Positions 36,901 through 46,049 of a stretch of DNA of 64,000 nt are shown one piece after another. The notes beneath the pieces were generated by a model that was not told the origin of the DNA, searched no databases, and saw only the letters and a list, made by a program, of their open reading frames with translations. The stretch lies in the NCBI RefSeq assembly GCF_006210265.1, contig NZ_VCNC01000002.1, positions 558,001-622,000 on the forward strand. Direction: 5' to 3'. This DNA is from Desulfovibrio sp. UCD-KL4C. GTDB lineage: Bacteria > Desulfobacterota > Desulfovibrionia > Desulfovibrionales > Desulfovibrionaceae. Numbering within the stretch: position 1 is the first letter of the stretch; each line of letters opens with the position of its first letter. Position numbers and translations under genes: made by a program.

Positions 36901-37759
36901 CAAACAACTCAGGTGAAGAGGCTACCGTAAGTTCATCATTAAGCTTGTTAAGGCCCTCCCGAAGCCATAATTGGCGAGAAAGAGACCGGACCAACTCATT
37001 AAAACTCGCAGCCAGTTTAGACAACTCATTATCTCCGACTACTGATATTTCTTTTAAATCCCCTGATTCTGTTATGTCGGAAACAGTTAACTGAAGATCC
37101 TCTATCTTGCATACAAGATGTTTAATCAATGCTGAGCCAATGAAATAAAAAAATATGACCAATAAAGCTAGCATAATTAAAGTATTAGTAGTTATACTAC
37201 TTTGAACATTATTAGCATCTTCCATAAAACCATCAGCTTTATTACGGGCATAAGCTGTCAAATCATGCATATTGAATTCAAGAGCATTGACCTTATCAGA
37301 ATTTTCCAGCTGAAATATTTTCAAAGCTTCTTTACGCTTCCCTTCATGGATTAAAGTAACTATTCGAGTTCTGACAACTTTCCACTGAAGTAATGTCCTA
37401 CGCGTGTCATCCTCCAACTTCTTTCCACGCTCCCCGAGAATATAATTTCGTACGATATCAAGCTGATCAAAAACTTTTTTTTCAACTTGCTGAATACTCA
37501 CCATCTGTTTATGGATCTCTGCCTCGTTCTTTGACGCAACAATGTCTTTCATCAAAGCTTGTATACGGATTACACCTTTGTGAGCTGATTGGGCTGCATT
37601 AGAAACCCTAAGAGGATGTTCGTACAAAGTTGTTGTAAGGTTTCCGAGGGTATCCATCTCTATAAGGATAAAAGAGCCAAAAAAAATCAGGGCAATTGTA
37701 ATAATTACAAACGTGGCAATCAGCTTTACCTTAATTGTCATCTCATCTAATAAAACCAT
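33947..37759 (-). CDS. Membrane hybrid histidine kinase with HAMP, GAF and four receiver domains
   Basis: 1270 residues from the ATG at 37759, chosen because GGAG lies 5 bp before it; the frame extends 10 codons further to 37789 without such a site. Two membrane segments (about 12-36 and 192-213) flank a four-helix-type periplasmic sensor. Then HAMP (about 213-265), GAF (about 280-420), coiled coil (about 425-495), HisKA with His504 (MSHELRTPLNS), HATPase_c (about 610-725), and four receivers with Asp791, Asp911, Asp1048 and Asp1201. All four keep the acidic pocket. In the third, the KP motif is altered to RKEP. Signals are likely passed to the downstream REC-PAS kinase. Confidence 0.87.
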   Translation of the reverse strand: MVLLDEMTIKVKLIATFVIITIALIFFGSFILIEMDTLGNLTTTLYEHPLRVSNAAQSAHKGVIRIQALMKDIVASKNEAEIHKQMVSIQQVEKKVFDQLDIVRNYILGERGKKLEDDTRRTLLQWKVVRTRIVTLIHEGKRKEALKIFQLENSDKVNALEFNMHDLTAYARNKADGFMEDANNVQSSITTNTLIMLALLVIFFYFIGSALIKHLVCKIEDLQLTVSDITESGDLKEISVVGDNELSKLAASFNELVRSLSRQLWLREGLNKLNDELTVASSPELFAESVLKFLASHMQATTGAFFIHDEKEKSSSLLASYAMVEGESFTNKFANGEGIIGQVAKERIPKILTVVSKDEALIQSGTLSIVPNTIFVSPLLVGEKLLGLIEITLFHELGQIEQVFMKTACHSIATSLKSILQRDQIDALYAETSAQNAELAKTSEVARKAKEEIELRNEELRIRSEELRLQTNLLNSQKNELEVKQIQIEEADRLKSEFLSNMSHELRTPLNSILALSQLMQIKGTGKDEKKEAEYLNVIERNGKHLLSLINDILDLSKIEAGRMDIFPVSFIPAELLEEVATTIRPLLEDKSLSFVSKVDYYDDMFSDRDKIRQILLNLLSNAVKFSDRGTIEVELISEHGELVLSVKDAGIGIAADDIEDIFDEFRQVDGSTSRKHDGTGLGLAICKKLANLLEGDLEVVSILGSGSSFTLRLPLKLIHYDQKKDYSAKDFGKISEPTSDTVLVVDDDPKSREIIMGHLVKAGYGVLEADNGELAVEIATSHSLVGITMDIFMPGMDGWETLNQLKSNPSTMHIPVVIVSISDDSTTGYVLGASSHLTKPIDREQLLGEFNKLKKQKSLQRILIVDDSESDRMVVSDILQDSGYETIEADSGQVGLDKAISMLPDAMTLDLMMPEMDGFQVLEEINKLPQLNYLPVIVVTAKDLSRDEHQKLLERSRNVVQKGDLDVKTLLQKLEEGLKNIILHKAELPERQSNGDAHVLIVEDNDIATIQMELLLKELGFSTSHASGAEEAVQLARQSGPDLIILDFMISSFNVFYVFDAIRSKPETEKIPFIILTGNELSDKERAILNMKNVLQFTRKEPLNRELLKELILQSVKDGNQYTCISLTDQNIQEAEVIKAGFEEPFGKDKVVVVVEDNKDNVVTLKAILDDFQGELHIAYDGESGLEKIRKLIPDLVLMDIQLPGMTGLEVTAVIRETPELAHIPVVAVTARAMKGDREEIMNAGCNGLLTKPYDVKILRGVLFKWLMS

Positions 37760-38132
37760 AAATTCTCCATGGTTATTACAAGAAAACATATTTTTAAAAA
37801 TTTATACAAACAATAACAATATTAATAATTATTAAGACAATAACTATAATAAATATTAAAACAATAATTTAACTATAAACTATAAGAATAATTTTTGAAA
37901 GGGTATAATTATTTTATCAGTCATCAAGCATCTTTTTTTGCTCAAACTCAAAAAATAACTGCATCAAAGCTGCTATTTTCTAAATCCTTATCATAGATAA
38001 TTGACCATGGTGAGCATGTCTGGTAGGCGCAATCCTTTGAAGCGCAAGTCTTTAATCATAAATATAATATCATCCGTATAGCACTTGGATGCTTTGCGGT
38101 ATGTCTTTCAGCTCATAATTTGGAGAATGCTC
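37760..38132. other. Intergenic spacer between the divergent kinase and FAD-dehydrogenase units
   Basis: 373 bp. The first part (about 37790-37895) is very AT-rich and made of repeated TAATAA/ATTAAT-like units, as in a bent or easily melted promoter region. A TATAAT at 37904-37909 could serve the plus-strand gene, but its -35 is poor. A weak half match (GGTATGTC, 38098-38105) to the FadR-type operator found further on is noted. No ORF or RNA is supported. Confidence 0.5.
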
Positions 38133-40949
38133 ATGCCGAGCCAGAAATTTATCGATTCCGTTATAGAAACTTTCCCTAAGAACCAAGTCTATTTGGACGA
38201 AGTCCTCGTTCACACGTTGTCCTTGGATGCCAGCCCCTTTGAACCCCGTGCTAAAATGCTCGTAGATGTACGTAACAAAGAGGAATTGCAAACCTTATTG
38301 TCCCTAGCTCGCAACCACAATGCAGCCCTGACTTTCAAAGGAGCGAGCACTGCCATAAACGGTCAAGCTGTAGGCGAAGACGTCATGGTCCGGTTCAGTG
38401 GTCCAGCGTGGACCGAGACTAAAGTACTAGATGACGGCAACGTTGTTTGGGCCAAAAGTATGACACCGGGTGGAGCAATCAACAAAGCTTTAGCGCCTTT
38501 TGGACGTATAATTGGTCCTGACCCTGGGTCCATATCTGTAGCAACTTTGGGAGGGATGGCCGCCAACAATTCCACAGGCATGTGCTGCACCATTGAACAA
38601 AATATTTTCCATACTATGAAGTCCATACGCGTCATCCTTGCCGACGGGACTCTTCTGGATACAGCTGATGAAAATTCTTGCACAGCGTTCCGTAAGAGCC
38701 ACGGCGAACTTCTGAACGGCTTGGCAGATATCCGTAAACGCATCATGGCCGACAATAAACTTTCTGAAAAAATCAAACGTAAATATTCTATTCGTAACAC
38801 GTCCGGCTATAGCATGAACGCTTTTACAGAGTTCGAGGATCCTTTAGATATCCTTGAGCATCTGATGATCGGATCTGAAGGAACTCTAGGATGTATACTT
38901 GATGTAACTCTTAATACAGTGGTTCTGGAACCTTACAGAGCGACCTCCCTTATGCTGTTCCCCACTTTGGAAGATGCGGTTAAAGCCATCTCCATACTGA
39001 GTCAGGAAGACAACCTTGCCAGAGCCGCCGAGCTCATGGACAGAATAACTCTTAAGGCCGTGGAACCTTTTCCTTCAACACCGGAAATTATTAGCACTTT
39101 GGATAGCAATGCCTGTGGAGTACTTCTGGAAACTCAGGCTACAGACGAGAAAATATTACAGGAACGCATTAACAAGATTCTGGAACGTTTAAAGGACATT
39201 CCTCAACTTACGGATCATGAATTTGTTACTGATCCAGAGGCTTATGATCGTTTGTGGGACATGCGCAGAAATACCTACCCAGCCTTTGCCGGAGTCAGCG
39301 GGCCATACGATTTTACAGTCACTGAAGATTGGTGTGTACCGCCGAAGATGCTGGGCGAGGCTGCGGAAGTCTTGCAAAACCTTCTTGAAAAGCACGGCTT
39401 CAGTGGCGGTATAATGGGACACGCATTTCATGGCAATATGCATTTCATCCTGCCTGTTCCGTTGGGAGATCAAGCTGCTGTAGACAAATTAAAAGGTCTT
39501 ACAAACGACATTGTAGATGTCATGATCAACCACTTTGAGGGTTCACTTAAAGCTGAACACGGAACCGGACGTTCAATTGCTCCCTATGTTGCCCGCGAAT
39601 GGGGCCCTGAGCTTTATGCTATGATGAAAGAACTGAAAAATATTCTGGACCCTCAAGGAATCCTTAATCCCGGAGTTATCCTGAGCGATGACCCCAACTG
39701 TCATTTCAAAGGGCTGAAACAACCTTGGGGGTTGCATAAGTTCGTTGACAACTGTAACGGATGCGGCTTTTGCGACTCAGTATGCCCTTCTGGGAAAATT
39801 GGTTTTGTTCCGCGCCAGCGCATCTACGCCAAACGCACTATTGATAGAATGCGTAAACAAGGCGAAGTTGAAAGAGCTAACCACTGGGAACAAGTATTCA
39901 AGCAATACGGTCAAGATATCTGTGCCACAGACGGGCTTTGCCAGTTACGTTGTCCTTTAGCTGTAGATACGGCTTCGTACATGCGATACTTGCGCCATGA
40001 AAACTTGAGCGATTTCGCCAAGAAAACAGCGCACCGAATAGGCAAGAATTTTTCCACTGTAGCCGGTATAGCATCCATGGCCCTGAACACAGGACGCGGT
40101 GTCGAAGGTTTTGTAGGCCACAGCGGAACGGCTGTCATGGATAGTTTGGCTAATAAAACAGTTGGACAACATGTGCCGGATCTGGTTGATATGAAACTCA
40201 GAGGCGGATCTCCTGCACCCTCGAATAATACTAAAAACTCGAAACAGAAAGTAGTATACTTCCCGTCCTGCGCAGTGCGCACCATGGGCTACGAAAAGGA
40301 GAGTGGGCCGAGCCGAAGTCCACTTATGGATATTACAGTGGAGCTTTTGAATCGCGCGGGATACGAAGTTGTTTTCCCTGAGAAGATGAAAAGCTTGTGC
40401 TGTGGCAAGGCCTTTGAATCAAAGGGATTATCCGAAGAAGCCGACCGCAAGTCTGACGAACTGAGCACAGCTCTGCTCAAAGCTACAGACAATGGCTACT
40501 GGCCTGTACTATGTGATACCAGCCCGTGCCTAGCCCGCATGAAAAAGCAACTGGACAAGCGTTTAGACCTTTATGAACCTATCGAATTTGCCCAACAATT
40601 CCTTGCGGAGAAACTTAACTTCATTCAACTTCCCAAAACTGTAGCTGTGCATCCCACTTGTTCTACCCGTACCATGGGTAAAGCCAACAATCTGGTGGAA
40701 GTTGCATCCATGTGTGCCGAGAATGTAGTCCTACCTGAAGGTATCAACTGTTGCGGATTTGCCGGAGATAAGGGTTTTACCCATCCTGAAGTCAACGCTT
40801 CAGCCTTGGAAGCACTGCCAGCTCAAGTAGCCTCCTGCACGGAAGGCTACAGCACCTCCAGAACTTGTGAGTCCGGTCTAACCCTACATAGCGGCAAGCC
40901 ATACTTCAACCTTCTGTATCTACTGGAAGAAAGCAGCCGAAACAACTAG
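38133..40949 (+). CDS. FAD-linked D-2-hydroxyacid dehydrogenase fused to an Fe-S/CCG domain
   Basis: 938 residues from the ATG at 38133, with GGAG 7 bp before it. The N-terminal half is a GlcD/D-lactate-dehydrogenase type FAD protein: PCMH-type FAD binding about 45-230 (PDPGSISVATLGGMAANNSTG) and an FAD-oxidase C domain to about 530. A ferredoxin-like segment follows, with CNGCGFCDSVCPSG (about 540-555) and a second Cys set CATDGLCQLRCP (about 610). Two CCG domains of heterodisulfide-reductase type end it (SLCCGKAF, INCCGFAGD). Such proteins oxidise D-lactate, D-2-hydroxyglutarate or other 2-hydroxyacids and pass electrons to the membrane or to an Hdr-like partner. The substrate is not fixed by sequence. 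A strong terminator follows. Confidence 0.88.
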   Translation: MPSQKFIDSVIETFPKNQVYLDEVLVHTLSLDASPFEPRAKMLVDVRNKEELQTLLSLARNHNAALTFKGASTAINGQAVGEDVMVRFSGPAWTETKVLDDGNVVWAKSMTPGGAINKALAPFGRIIGPDPGSISVATLGGMAANNSTGMCCTIEQNIFHTMKSIRVILADGTLLDTADENSCTAFRKSHGELLNGLADIRKRIMADNKLSEKIKRKYSIRNTSGYSMNAFTEFEDPLDILEHLMIGSEGTLGCILDVTLNTVVLEPYRATSLMLFPTLEDAVKAISILSQEDNLARAAELMDRITLKAVEPFPSTPEIISTLDSNACGVLLETQATDEKILQERINKILERLKDIPQLTDHEFVTDPEAYDRLWDMRRNTYPAFAGVSGPYDFTVTEDWCVPPKMLGEAAEVLQNLLEKHGFSGGIMGHAFHGNMHFILPVPLGDQAAVDKLKGLTNDIVDVMINHFEGSLKAEHGTGRSIAPYVAREWGPELYAMMKELKNILDPQGILNPGVILSDDPNCHFKGLKQPWGLHKFVDNCNGCGFCDSVCPSGKIGFVPRQRIYAKRTIDRMRKQGEVERANHWEQVFKQYGQDICATDGLCQLRCPLAVDTASYMRYLRHENLSDFAKKTAHRIGKNFSTVAGIASMALNTGRGVEGFVGHSGTAVMDSLANKTVGQHVPDLVDMKLRGGSPAPSNNTKNSKQKVVYFPSCAVRTMGYEKESGPSRSPLMDITVELLNRAGYEVVFPEKMKSLCCGKAFESKGLSEEADRKSDELSTALLKATDNGYWPVLCDTSPCLARMKKQLDKRLDLYEPIEFAQQFLAEKLNFIQLPKTVAVHPTCSTRTMGKANNLVEVASMCAENVVLPEGINCCGFAGDKGFTHPEVNASALEALPAQVASCTEGYSTSRTCESGLTLHSGKPYFNLLYLLEESSRNN

Positions 40950-40986
40950 AAATACATCCCGTTATATCAGTACCATATAAGAAAAT

Positions 40987-41018
40987 AAAAGGCGGGGTCA
41001 TTGAAGACTCCGCCTTTT
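40987..41018 (+). terminator. Intrinsic terminator of the FAD dehydrogenase gene
   Basis: A 13-bp stem with one G-T pair (AAAAGGCGGGGTC opposite GACTCCGCCTTTT), a 6-nt loop, followed by ATTTT. Confidence 0.9.
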
Positions 41019-41289
41019 ATTTTAGTGAGAAATAGAAATAAATGCCTTTTTTTTCGTGCTATTAGTATGACATAATATCACTAAAAATAGGCTTTTTTTC
41101 ATTATAAAATAGACACGCAACTTATCAAATTCTATACATCTTTACATTATTTTACCAAAAAACACATTTATTACAAATCGTTACGGCATAAAAATATTAA
41201 ATACACCGCATTGACAAAAGGTATGACTTTTAATAAGTATTAAAAAGTATCATTCTACTACCGAATTAACCCCAAAAGGACAGAACCAT
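41019..41289. other. Promoter spacer of the first ADP-forming ligase gene
   Basis: AT-rich, with no ORF. It holds a TTGACA at 41211-41216 and the operator-like repeat at 41216. A further GTATGAC occurs at 41065-41071 without good symmetry. Together with the terminator, the non-coding stretch from 40950 is 340 bp. Confidence 0.5.
41216..41232. promoter_or_regulatory. Candidate FadR-type operator before the first ADP-forming ligase gene
   Basis: AAAAGGTATGACTTTTA: an imperfect inverted repeat around GGT-ATG-AC, directly after the TTGACA at 41211-41216, so it lies between -35 and a presumed -10. It shares the core GGTwTGAC with sites at 49203 and 49620. GntR/FadR operators commonly have the form TNGT-N3-ACNA. 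Confidence 0.5.
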
Positions 41290-43701
41290 ATGATATCATC
41301 AGCCAGCACTCACATTGATTACGAAGCAATTTCTGATATATTTAGATCCGCCCAAAACGAAGGTCGTGGGTATCTCTTCGAATATGAAGTCTACAATTTG
41401 CTTGGCAACTCCGGTGCTGAAACCCCGCCTAAGTGTATTCTACTGCCACGCGGGGCTCGTTCGTCTGATGCTGAACTTAATGCCCTGCCCGGTGAAAAGG
41501 TAGTGCTAAAGATAGTCTCCCCAACCATCATCCACAAGACCGAGGTTGGAGGTGTACGCTGTGTGCCCAAAGACCCTGACAAAATCAGATCAGCCGTGCG
41601 ACGCATGTTATACGAAGTGCCAGAAAATTATGCCACCATGATTAACCTTGACCCAACTCATGCCCCGGATGAATATCGAGGACTAACTGGTAACGCTCTT
41701 GAGGAAGCTATTCGGCGCGATATCAAGGGAGTGCTAATGGTCCAGTTCATGCCACCTGATTCTTCGGCATTCGGCAACGAACTTATCGTAGGACTACGCA
41801 ACACCAGAGAATTCGGAATGATAATATCCGCTGGCTTAGGCGGTACGGACACCGAGCTCTACGCGGAACGATTCCGCAAAGGGCAAGCAATAATTGCAGC
41901 CTCCTGCGATCTAATCGACGGCGACGATTTTTTTGAACTTTTCCGCAAAACAATTTCCTATAAAAAACTGGCAGGACTCACCAGAGGCCAGCGCCGCGTG
42001 GTCACCGACGAACAACTAATCGAGTGTTTCTCCTCCTTCATAGACATGGGCCGCAACTATTCTTCCATGAACCAAAACGCTGAATTTGTTATCACTGAAA
42101 TGGAAATAAACCCATACGCATTTACCGATTTTCTTATGGTTCCTTTAGACGGTATGTGCAAGTTCGGCCTCCCAAAACCACAAACTGGCCATCGCCCCAT
42201 CTCAAAAATCGAGAACCTATTACACCCCCAAAGCATTGGCATTATCGGAGTTTCTACTAAGCGCAAAAACTTCGGCCGTATCATCATGGACAATATTTTG
42301 GGTGAAGGGTTTAGCAAAGATAATCTATGCCTACTCAAAGGCGGAATTGGTGAAATAGATGGAGTGAAATGTTATCCGGACCTTAATGCTCTACCTAAAA
42401 AACTGGACCTGCTAGTGGTAGCTATCGGTGCATCTCAAGTTCCTGATTTGGTGGATGAAGTGGTACGTCTGGACGCAGCCAATGCGGTGATGCTAATTCC
42501 TGGAGGAATGGGCGAAACCGAAGAAAGTCAGGAACGTGCGGCAAAAGTAATTTCCGCCATAAACGAAGCACACGCTACCGAGGATGGTGGCCCTGTATTC
42601 CTAGGAGCCAACTGCATGGGCGTGGTTTCACATCCCGGAAACTACGACACATGGTTTATCCCAGAAGAAAAACTACCCAAAAACCGCACCAACTCACAGC
42701 ATAGGGCGGCTCTTATCAGCCAGTCCGGAGCTTTCATGCTCCACCGCTCCAGCCAGTGTCCGGAAATGAATCCGGCCTATATGGTATCACTGGGTAATCA
42801 AACCGACCTAACCCTTGGCGACATGGTTAAATATTTCAAAAATTCCGACAAAGTAGATGTAATTGCAGTCTACGCTGAAGGGTTCAACGACCTAGACGGT
42901 CTGGAATTCTGTACAGCTGTACGTGAAGCAGTAGTAGCAGGTAAGGAAGTTATTTTCTACAAAGCGGGCAGAACTCCTGAAGGTAAAAATGCCACCAGCG
43001 GCCACACCGCCTCTCTAGCCGGAGATTACATGGTCTGTGAATCATGTGCACGACAGGCCGGAGCTATCGTGGCCCGTAACTTCACAGAATTCCAAGATCT
43101 GTTCCTACTAGCCGAAAACATGGCAGATAAAAAAATTCTCGGCAACCGTTTGGCAGCTGTCAGCGGCGCAGGATTCGAAGCGGTAGGCATGGCAGACTCC
43201 ATCCATTCTGACGACTATCAGATCAGGTTAGCCGACTTCGCCCCCGAATCGACAAAACGGATCACAGAGATTATAGAAACTAAAAAACTTACAGGACTGG
43301 TAACTGTACACAATCCACTGGATATAAACCCATCTTCCGACGATGAGACTCATGCTTTTGTAGCTGAAGTTCTATCAGGTGATACTGGCGTGGATGCAAT
43401 TGTTATCGGCTTAGATCCACTCTCACCGTCCATGCACACCTTGCTTGAAACTGACAACCCGTCATTTGATATGAAAGCGGAAAACGGCATTGTGCAACAA
43501 CTTACCAAAGTGGCTCAACAAAGCGAAAAACCTATTGTCTGCGTTATTGACGGTGGCAAACTCTACGACCCTATGAGAGACACTCTTAACAGCAACGGTA
43601 TTCCTGTTTTCCCAGTCTGTGACCGCGCAGTGGCAGCTCTGTCACTCTATATTGAAGCAAGGCTATATGCGGAACGCATCCGAGCCGAATCTGCCATTTA
43701 A
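41290..43701 (+). CDS. Fused ADP-forming acyl-CoA synthetase, beta-alpha order
   Basis: 803 residues. Acyl-CoA plus ADP and phosphate gives acid, CoA and ATP in the ACD family. The N-terminal part (about 20-290) is the ATP-grasp beta part (KIVSPTIIHKTEVGGV). The C-terminal part (about 305-790) is the alpha part with a CoA-binding Rossmann domain (LLHPQSIGIIGVS) and the phospho-His loop, His572 in SGHTASLAG. This beta-first order is opposite to the second ACD-type gene at 53271. A Shine-Dalgarno AAAGGA precedes the ATG. Acetyl-, aryl- or other acyl-CoA specificity cannot be read. Pimeloyl-CoA-synthetase-like annotation is possible, but the His loop favours ACD. Confidence 0.85.
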   Translation: MISSASTHIDYEAISDIFRSAQNEGRGYLFEYEVYNLLGNSGAETPPKCILLPRGARSSDAELNALPGEKVVLKIVSPTIIHKTEVGGVRCVPKDPDKIRSAVRRMLYEVPENYATMINLDPTHAPDEYRGLTGNALEEAIRRDIKGVLMVQFMPPDSSAFGNELIVGLRNTREFGMIISAGLGGTDTELYAERFRKGQAIIAASCDLIDGDDFFELFRKTISYKKLAGLTRGQRRVVTDEQLIECFSSFIDMGRNYSSMNQNAEFVITEMEINPYAFTDFLMVPLDGMCKFGLPKPQTGHRPISKIENLLHPQSIGIIGVSTKRKNFGRIIMDNILGEGFSKDNLCLLKGGIGEIDGVKCYPDLNALPKKLDLLVVAIGASQVPDLVDEVVRLDAANAVMLIPGGMGETEESQERAAKVISAINEAHATEDGGPVFLGANCMGVVSHPGNYDTWFIPEEKLPKNRTNSQHRAALISQSGAFMLHRSSQCPEMNPAYMVSLGNQTDLTLGDMVKYFKNSDKVDVIAVYAEGFNDLDGLEFCTAVREAVVAGKEVIFYKAGRTPEGKNATSGHTASLAGDYMVCESCARQAGAIVARNFTEFQDLFLLAENMADKKILGNRLAAVSGAGFEAVGMADSIHSDDYQIRLADFAPESTKRITEIIETKKLTGLVTVHNPLDINPSSDDETHAFVAEVLSGDTGVDAIVIGLDPLSPSMHTLLETDNPSFDMKAENGIVQQLTKVAQQSEKPIVCVIDGGKLYDPMRDTLNSNGIPVFPVCDRAVAALSLYIEARLYAERIRAESAI

Positions 43702-43738
43702 TTTAAAGTTACCGCCATATCTAAAAAGAATAAAAAAA

Positions 43739-43774
43739 CCGCTTCCTGATACTCAAATAAGTGTCAGGAAGCGG
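43739..43774 (-). terminator. Terminator of the YczE-cytidylate kinase fusion gene
   Basis: A 15-bp stem with one T-G pair (CCGCTTCCTGATACT opposite AGTGTCAGGAAGCGG) and a 6-nt loop. On the minus strand a run of seven Ts follows. On the plus strand there is no T tract, so it serves the minus-strand gene best. Confidence 0.85.
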
Positions 43775-43805
43775 CATAGCATATCAAGTAAAAAACAAAC
43801 TACGA

Positions 43806-45095
43806 TTATAACTCTGTACTTTTAAGAACATCAACAATCTTTTGAGCCATGCCTTCATCGTCATCAATAGAGCTATCTATTGTAATGTGATAATTTCTAG
43901 AATCTGCCCAATCTTTACCTGTATATTTTAAACAATAATTGGAACGTTCATCATCCGATCGTTTCAGTTTCTTCTTGGAAAATGCAGCTTCAACACCATA
44001 TTCATCTACAATTTTTGACAACCTATAATCCATATCAGCATGGATAAAAACGTTAAAACATCTGTGATTATCTTTTAATATAAAATTACCACACCTACCA
44101 ACTATAACACACGATTCTTTACTGCAAATTTCTCTAATTATTTTACTCTGCACCAGAAACAAAATATCGGTTGGCGGAAGATGATCATTTACATATGCAT
44201 AATTCTGAACATAAAGTTCATCTAACAACGTATTGACTATTTTTTGTTCATTCTGAGCAATATATTCTTTTGTAAAACCACTTTTATTTGCGGTTATATC
44301 AATCAATTCATCATCATAAAATGATATTCCAAGCTTATCAGCAATTTTCTGTCCTATTCCATGCCCACCACTGCCATACTCTCTGGCAATAGTAATAACA
44401 AAAAAATTACCCTCAACACCGCTGACTTTTTTACTTTCTTCTTCCAAGGATTTATTGCCAAGCCATTTATCAAACATAGGCAATTGGGCATTGAAAAACT
44501 TGACCATCATACCGACAAACAAGGCCGCCGCAATTGTTCCTTCACGGATCCCTTCAAGCTTGTGCAGCAACAAAAAAGAACTAACGATGCCTAAAATGGC
44601 TAATGAGCAATCGACGCCAACTTTAACCTTCCCGAATTCCTTTTTAAAAACATCTGAAATTGCGACAGAAAGACCGTCAACGGGAAGATACGTGAGATTG
44701 GCTTTCACCAATAAAAAGACTCCGAAAGCAAGGGCAACACAGCCGAGAAAACACCACCCAGCCTGGGCCACATAAGAATAAGCCTCAATCCCTCTTAGAA
44801 GATACATCGTAAAATCAATACAATAACCAAATGCTATTATGGCTACAAACTGGGAAAGTTGCACAAGAGAGTAATTTTTACGCAGCAGTACAATCTGTAA
44901 CAAAACGCAAAAAACATTCATAAAGATGGTGAATTCACCAATAGTGAAATTGTACTTTAGACTGTAAATATATGGTACACATGAAATAGCGGAAACTCCA
45001 AGATTGGCCTTGACCGACAAAGTCACCCCAATCGCCATAATAAAAACACCAATAATAAAAACAACAGCACGTTTAGTAAAATTACGAACTCTCAT
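43806..45095 (-). CDS. YczE-like membrane protein fused to a cytidylate-kinase-like domain
   Basis: 429 residues. The N-terminal half (about 8-205) has five to six membrane segments in the YczE/YyaS (DUF6198-like) pattern (FIIGVFIMAIGVTLSVKANLGVSAIS). The C-terminal half (about 225-425) is a cytidylate-kinase-2-type P-loop domain with ITIAREYGSGGHGIGQKIADKLG, the CMP/Asp region YDDELIDI, and CVIVGRCGNFIL. Both halves are recognised families. Fusion of a presumed transporter or sensor with a kinase-like domain suggests nucleotide-dependent control or substrate phosphorylation at the membrane. No partner gene is adjacent. AGGTAGAG precedes the ATG. Confidence 0.8.
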   Translation of the reverse strand: MRVRNFTKRAVVFIIGVFIMAIGVTLSVKANLGVSAISCVPYIYSLKYNFTIGEFTIFMNVFCVLLQIVLLRKNYSLVQLSQFVAIIAFGYCIDFTMYLLRGIEAYSYVAQAGWCFLGCVALAFGVFLLVKANLTYLPVDGLSVAISDVFKKEFGKVKVGVDCSLAILGIVSSFLLLHKLEGIREGTIAAALFVGMMVKFFNAQLPMFDKWLGNKSLEEESKKVSGVEGNFFVITIAREYGSGGHGIGQKIADKLGISFYDDELIDITANKSGFTKEYIAQNEQKIVNTLLDELYVQNYAYVNDHLPPTDILFLVQSKIIREICSKESCVIVGRCGNFILKDNHRCFNVFIHADMDYRLSKIVDEYGVEAAFSKKKLKRSDDERSNYCLKYTGKDWADSRNYHITIDSSIDDDEGMAQKIVDVLKSTEL

Positions 45096-45248
45096 AATTG
45101 CTCTACCTTTAAGTTGTACAGAGCCCTGTCGACCGGATGGGATTCTGTATACTTAGCGAAATATTTTTTTGCTTCATCACTGGAGGGTCTTGAAAGGGCT
45201 AACGAAAGGCTGTGTACCACTAGGCATTAATCACCCTTAAGTCTCATT

Positions 45249-45992
45249 TCAATATCTCAAGTTATTATTGGTGACTTCTCTAAAACGATCTTCCAGTTCG
45301 CACATAGACTTTTTCAGCCCCACAATATGGACAAACATCTGTTCGTAAGCTTCTTGCGGCTTATGAGATACGATTGCATCAAATATAACCTCGTGAGATT
45401 TGTCATCATGGATGTCATCATTAAGGTCTACCAATGTTTCAATGAATAGACGGGTAAACCCCATCATGCCGCGAAGGGTCATGGCGAAATAAACATTCTT
45501 GCTGCACAGGGCCACATAAGTATGAAATTCTGATGTAAATCCAACAGCTTCCATACGAGTCTGTACATTTGAGGTATTATCTAAAATTTTAGCTAGCGTC
45601 CGGATTTCTTCCGGCGAGGCATGCAAGGCAGCCGAACGTGCGCACTCAGGCTCTAGCAGAAGACGCGCGTTACAAAGATCAGCAATAGACATCTGATCCA
45701 TGACGATCAAATCCGAAATAAGTTCGCCCATTTGCCCACTTTGAAGGATATCCTTAACAAATGTCCCACCGCCGACTCCGCGCTTGGCTTCTAAGTAACC
45801 CTCTGTTTTCAATACCGCGAGAGCTTCGCGAACCATAGGCCTGCTAATACCGAGCTGCGTTGCAAGTTCCTCCTCACGTGGGAGCATATCTCCTACCTTG
45901 TAAGTCTTCAGCAAAATTTCGCGTTTAATCAACGAAACAACATCTTCAAAACTACCAGCCTTTTGCTTCTTAGCGAAAATAGGTTTTTTCAT
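45249..45992 (-). CDS. FadR-subfamily GntR transcription regulator
   Basis: 247 residues. GntR winged helix-turn-helix (about 13-78, LPREEELATQLGISRPMVREALAVLKTEGYLEAKRGVGGG) and an FCD ligand domain (about 95-230). FCD regulators such as LldR, PdhR or GlcC bind hydroxy- or oxo-acids. It lies 91 bp downstream of the TRAP operon on the same strand, after a hairpin, so it is probably transcribed separately. Three GGTwTGAC-centred repeats in the neighbourhood are candidate sites. FCD metal-ligand residues (Asp and His in the second half) appear present. Confidence 0.88.
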   Translation of the reverse strand: MKKPIFAKKQKAGSFEDVVSLIKREILLKTYKVGDMLPREEELATQLGISRPMVREALAVLKTEGYLEAKRGVGGGTFVKDILQSGQMGELISDLIVMDQMSIADLCNARLLLEPECARSAALHASPEEIRTLAKILDNTSNVQTRMEAVGFTSEFHTYVALCSKNVYFAMTLRGMMGFTRLFIETLVDLNDDIHDDKSHEVIFDAIVSHKPQEAYEQMFVHIVGLKKSMCELEDRFREVTNNNLRY

Positions 45993-46049
45993 TATATAAT
46001 AGCCTCTTATCTATTCTAAAAATTCGCTAAAATAGCGTTCTTTATGGCA

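Noticed and set aside
37790-37900. AT-rich repetitive stretch as a replication origin
   Set aside because: No DnaA boxes of TTATCCACA type and no origin genes nearby; it looks like an AT-rich promoter spacer.
43739-43774. Hairpin as terminator of the first ACD gene (plus strand)
   Set aside because: No T tract follows on the plus strand; the seven-T run is on the minus side.
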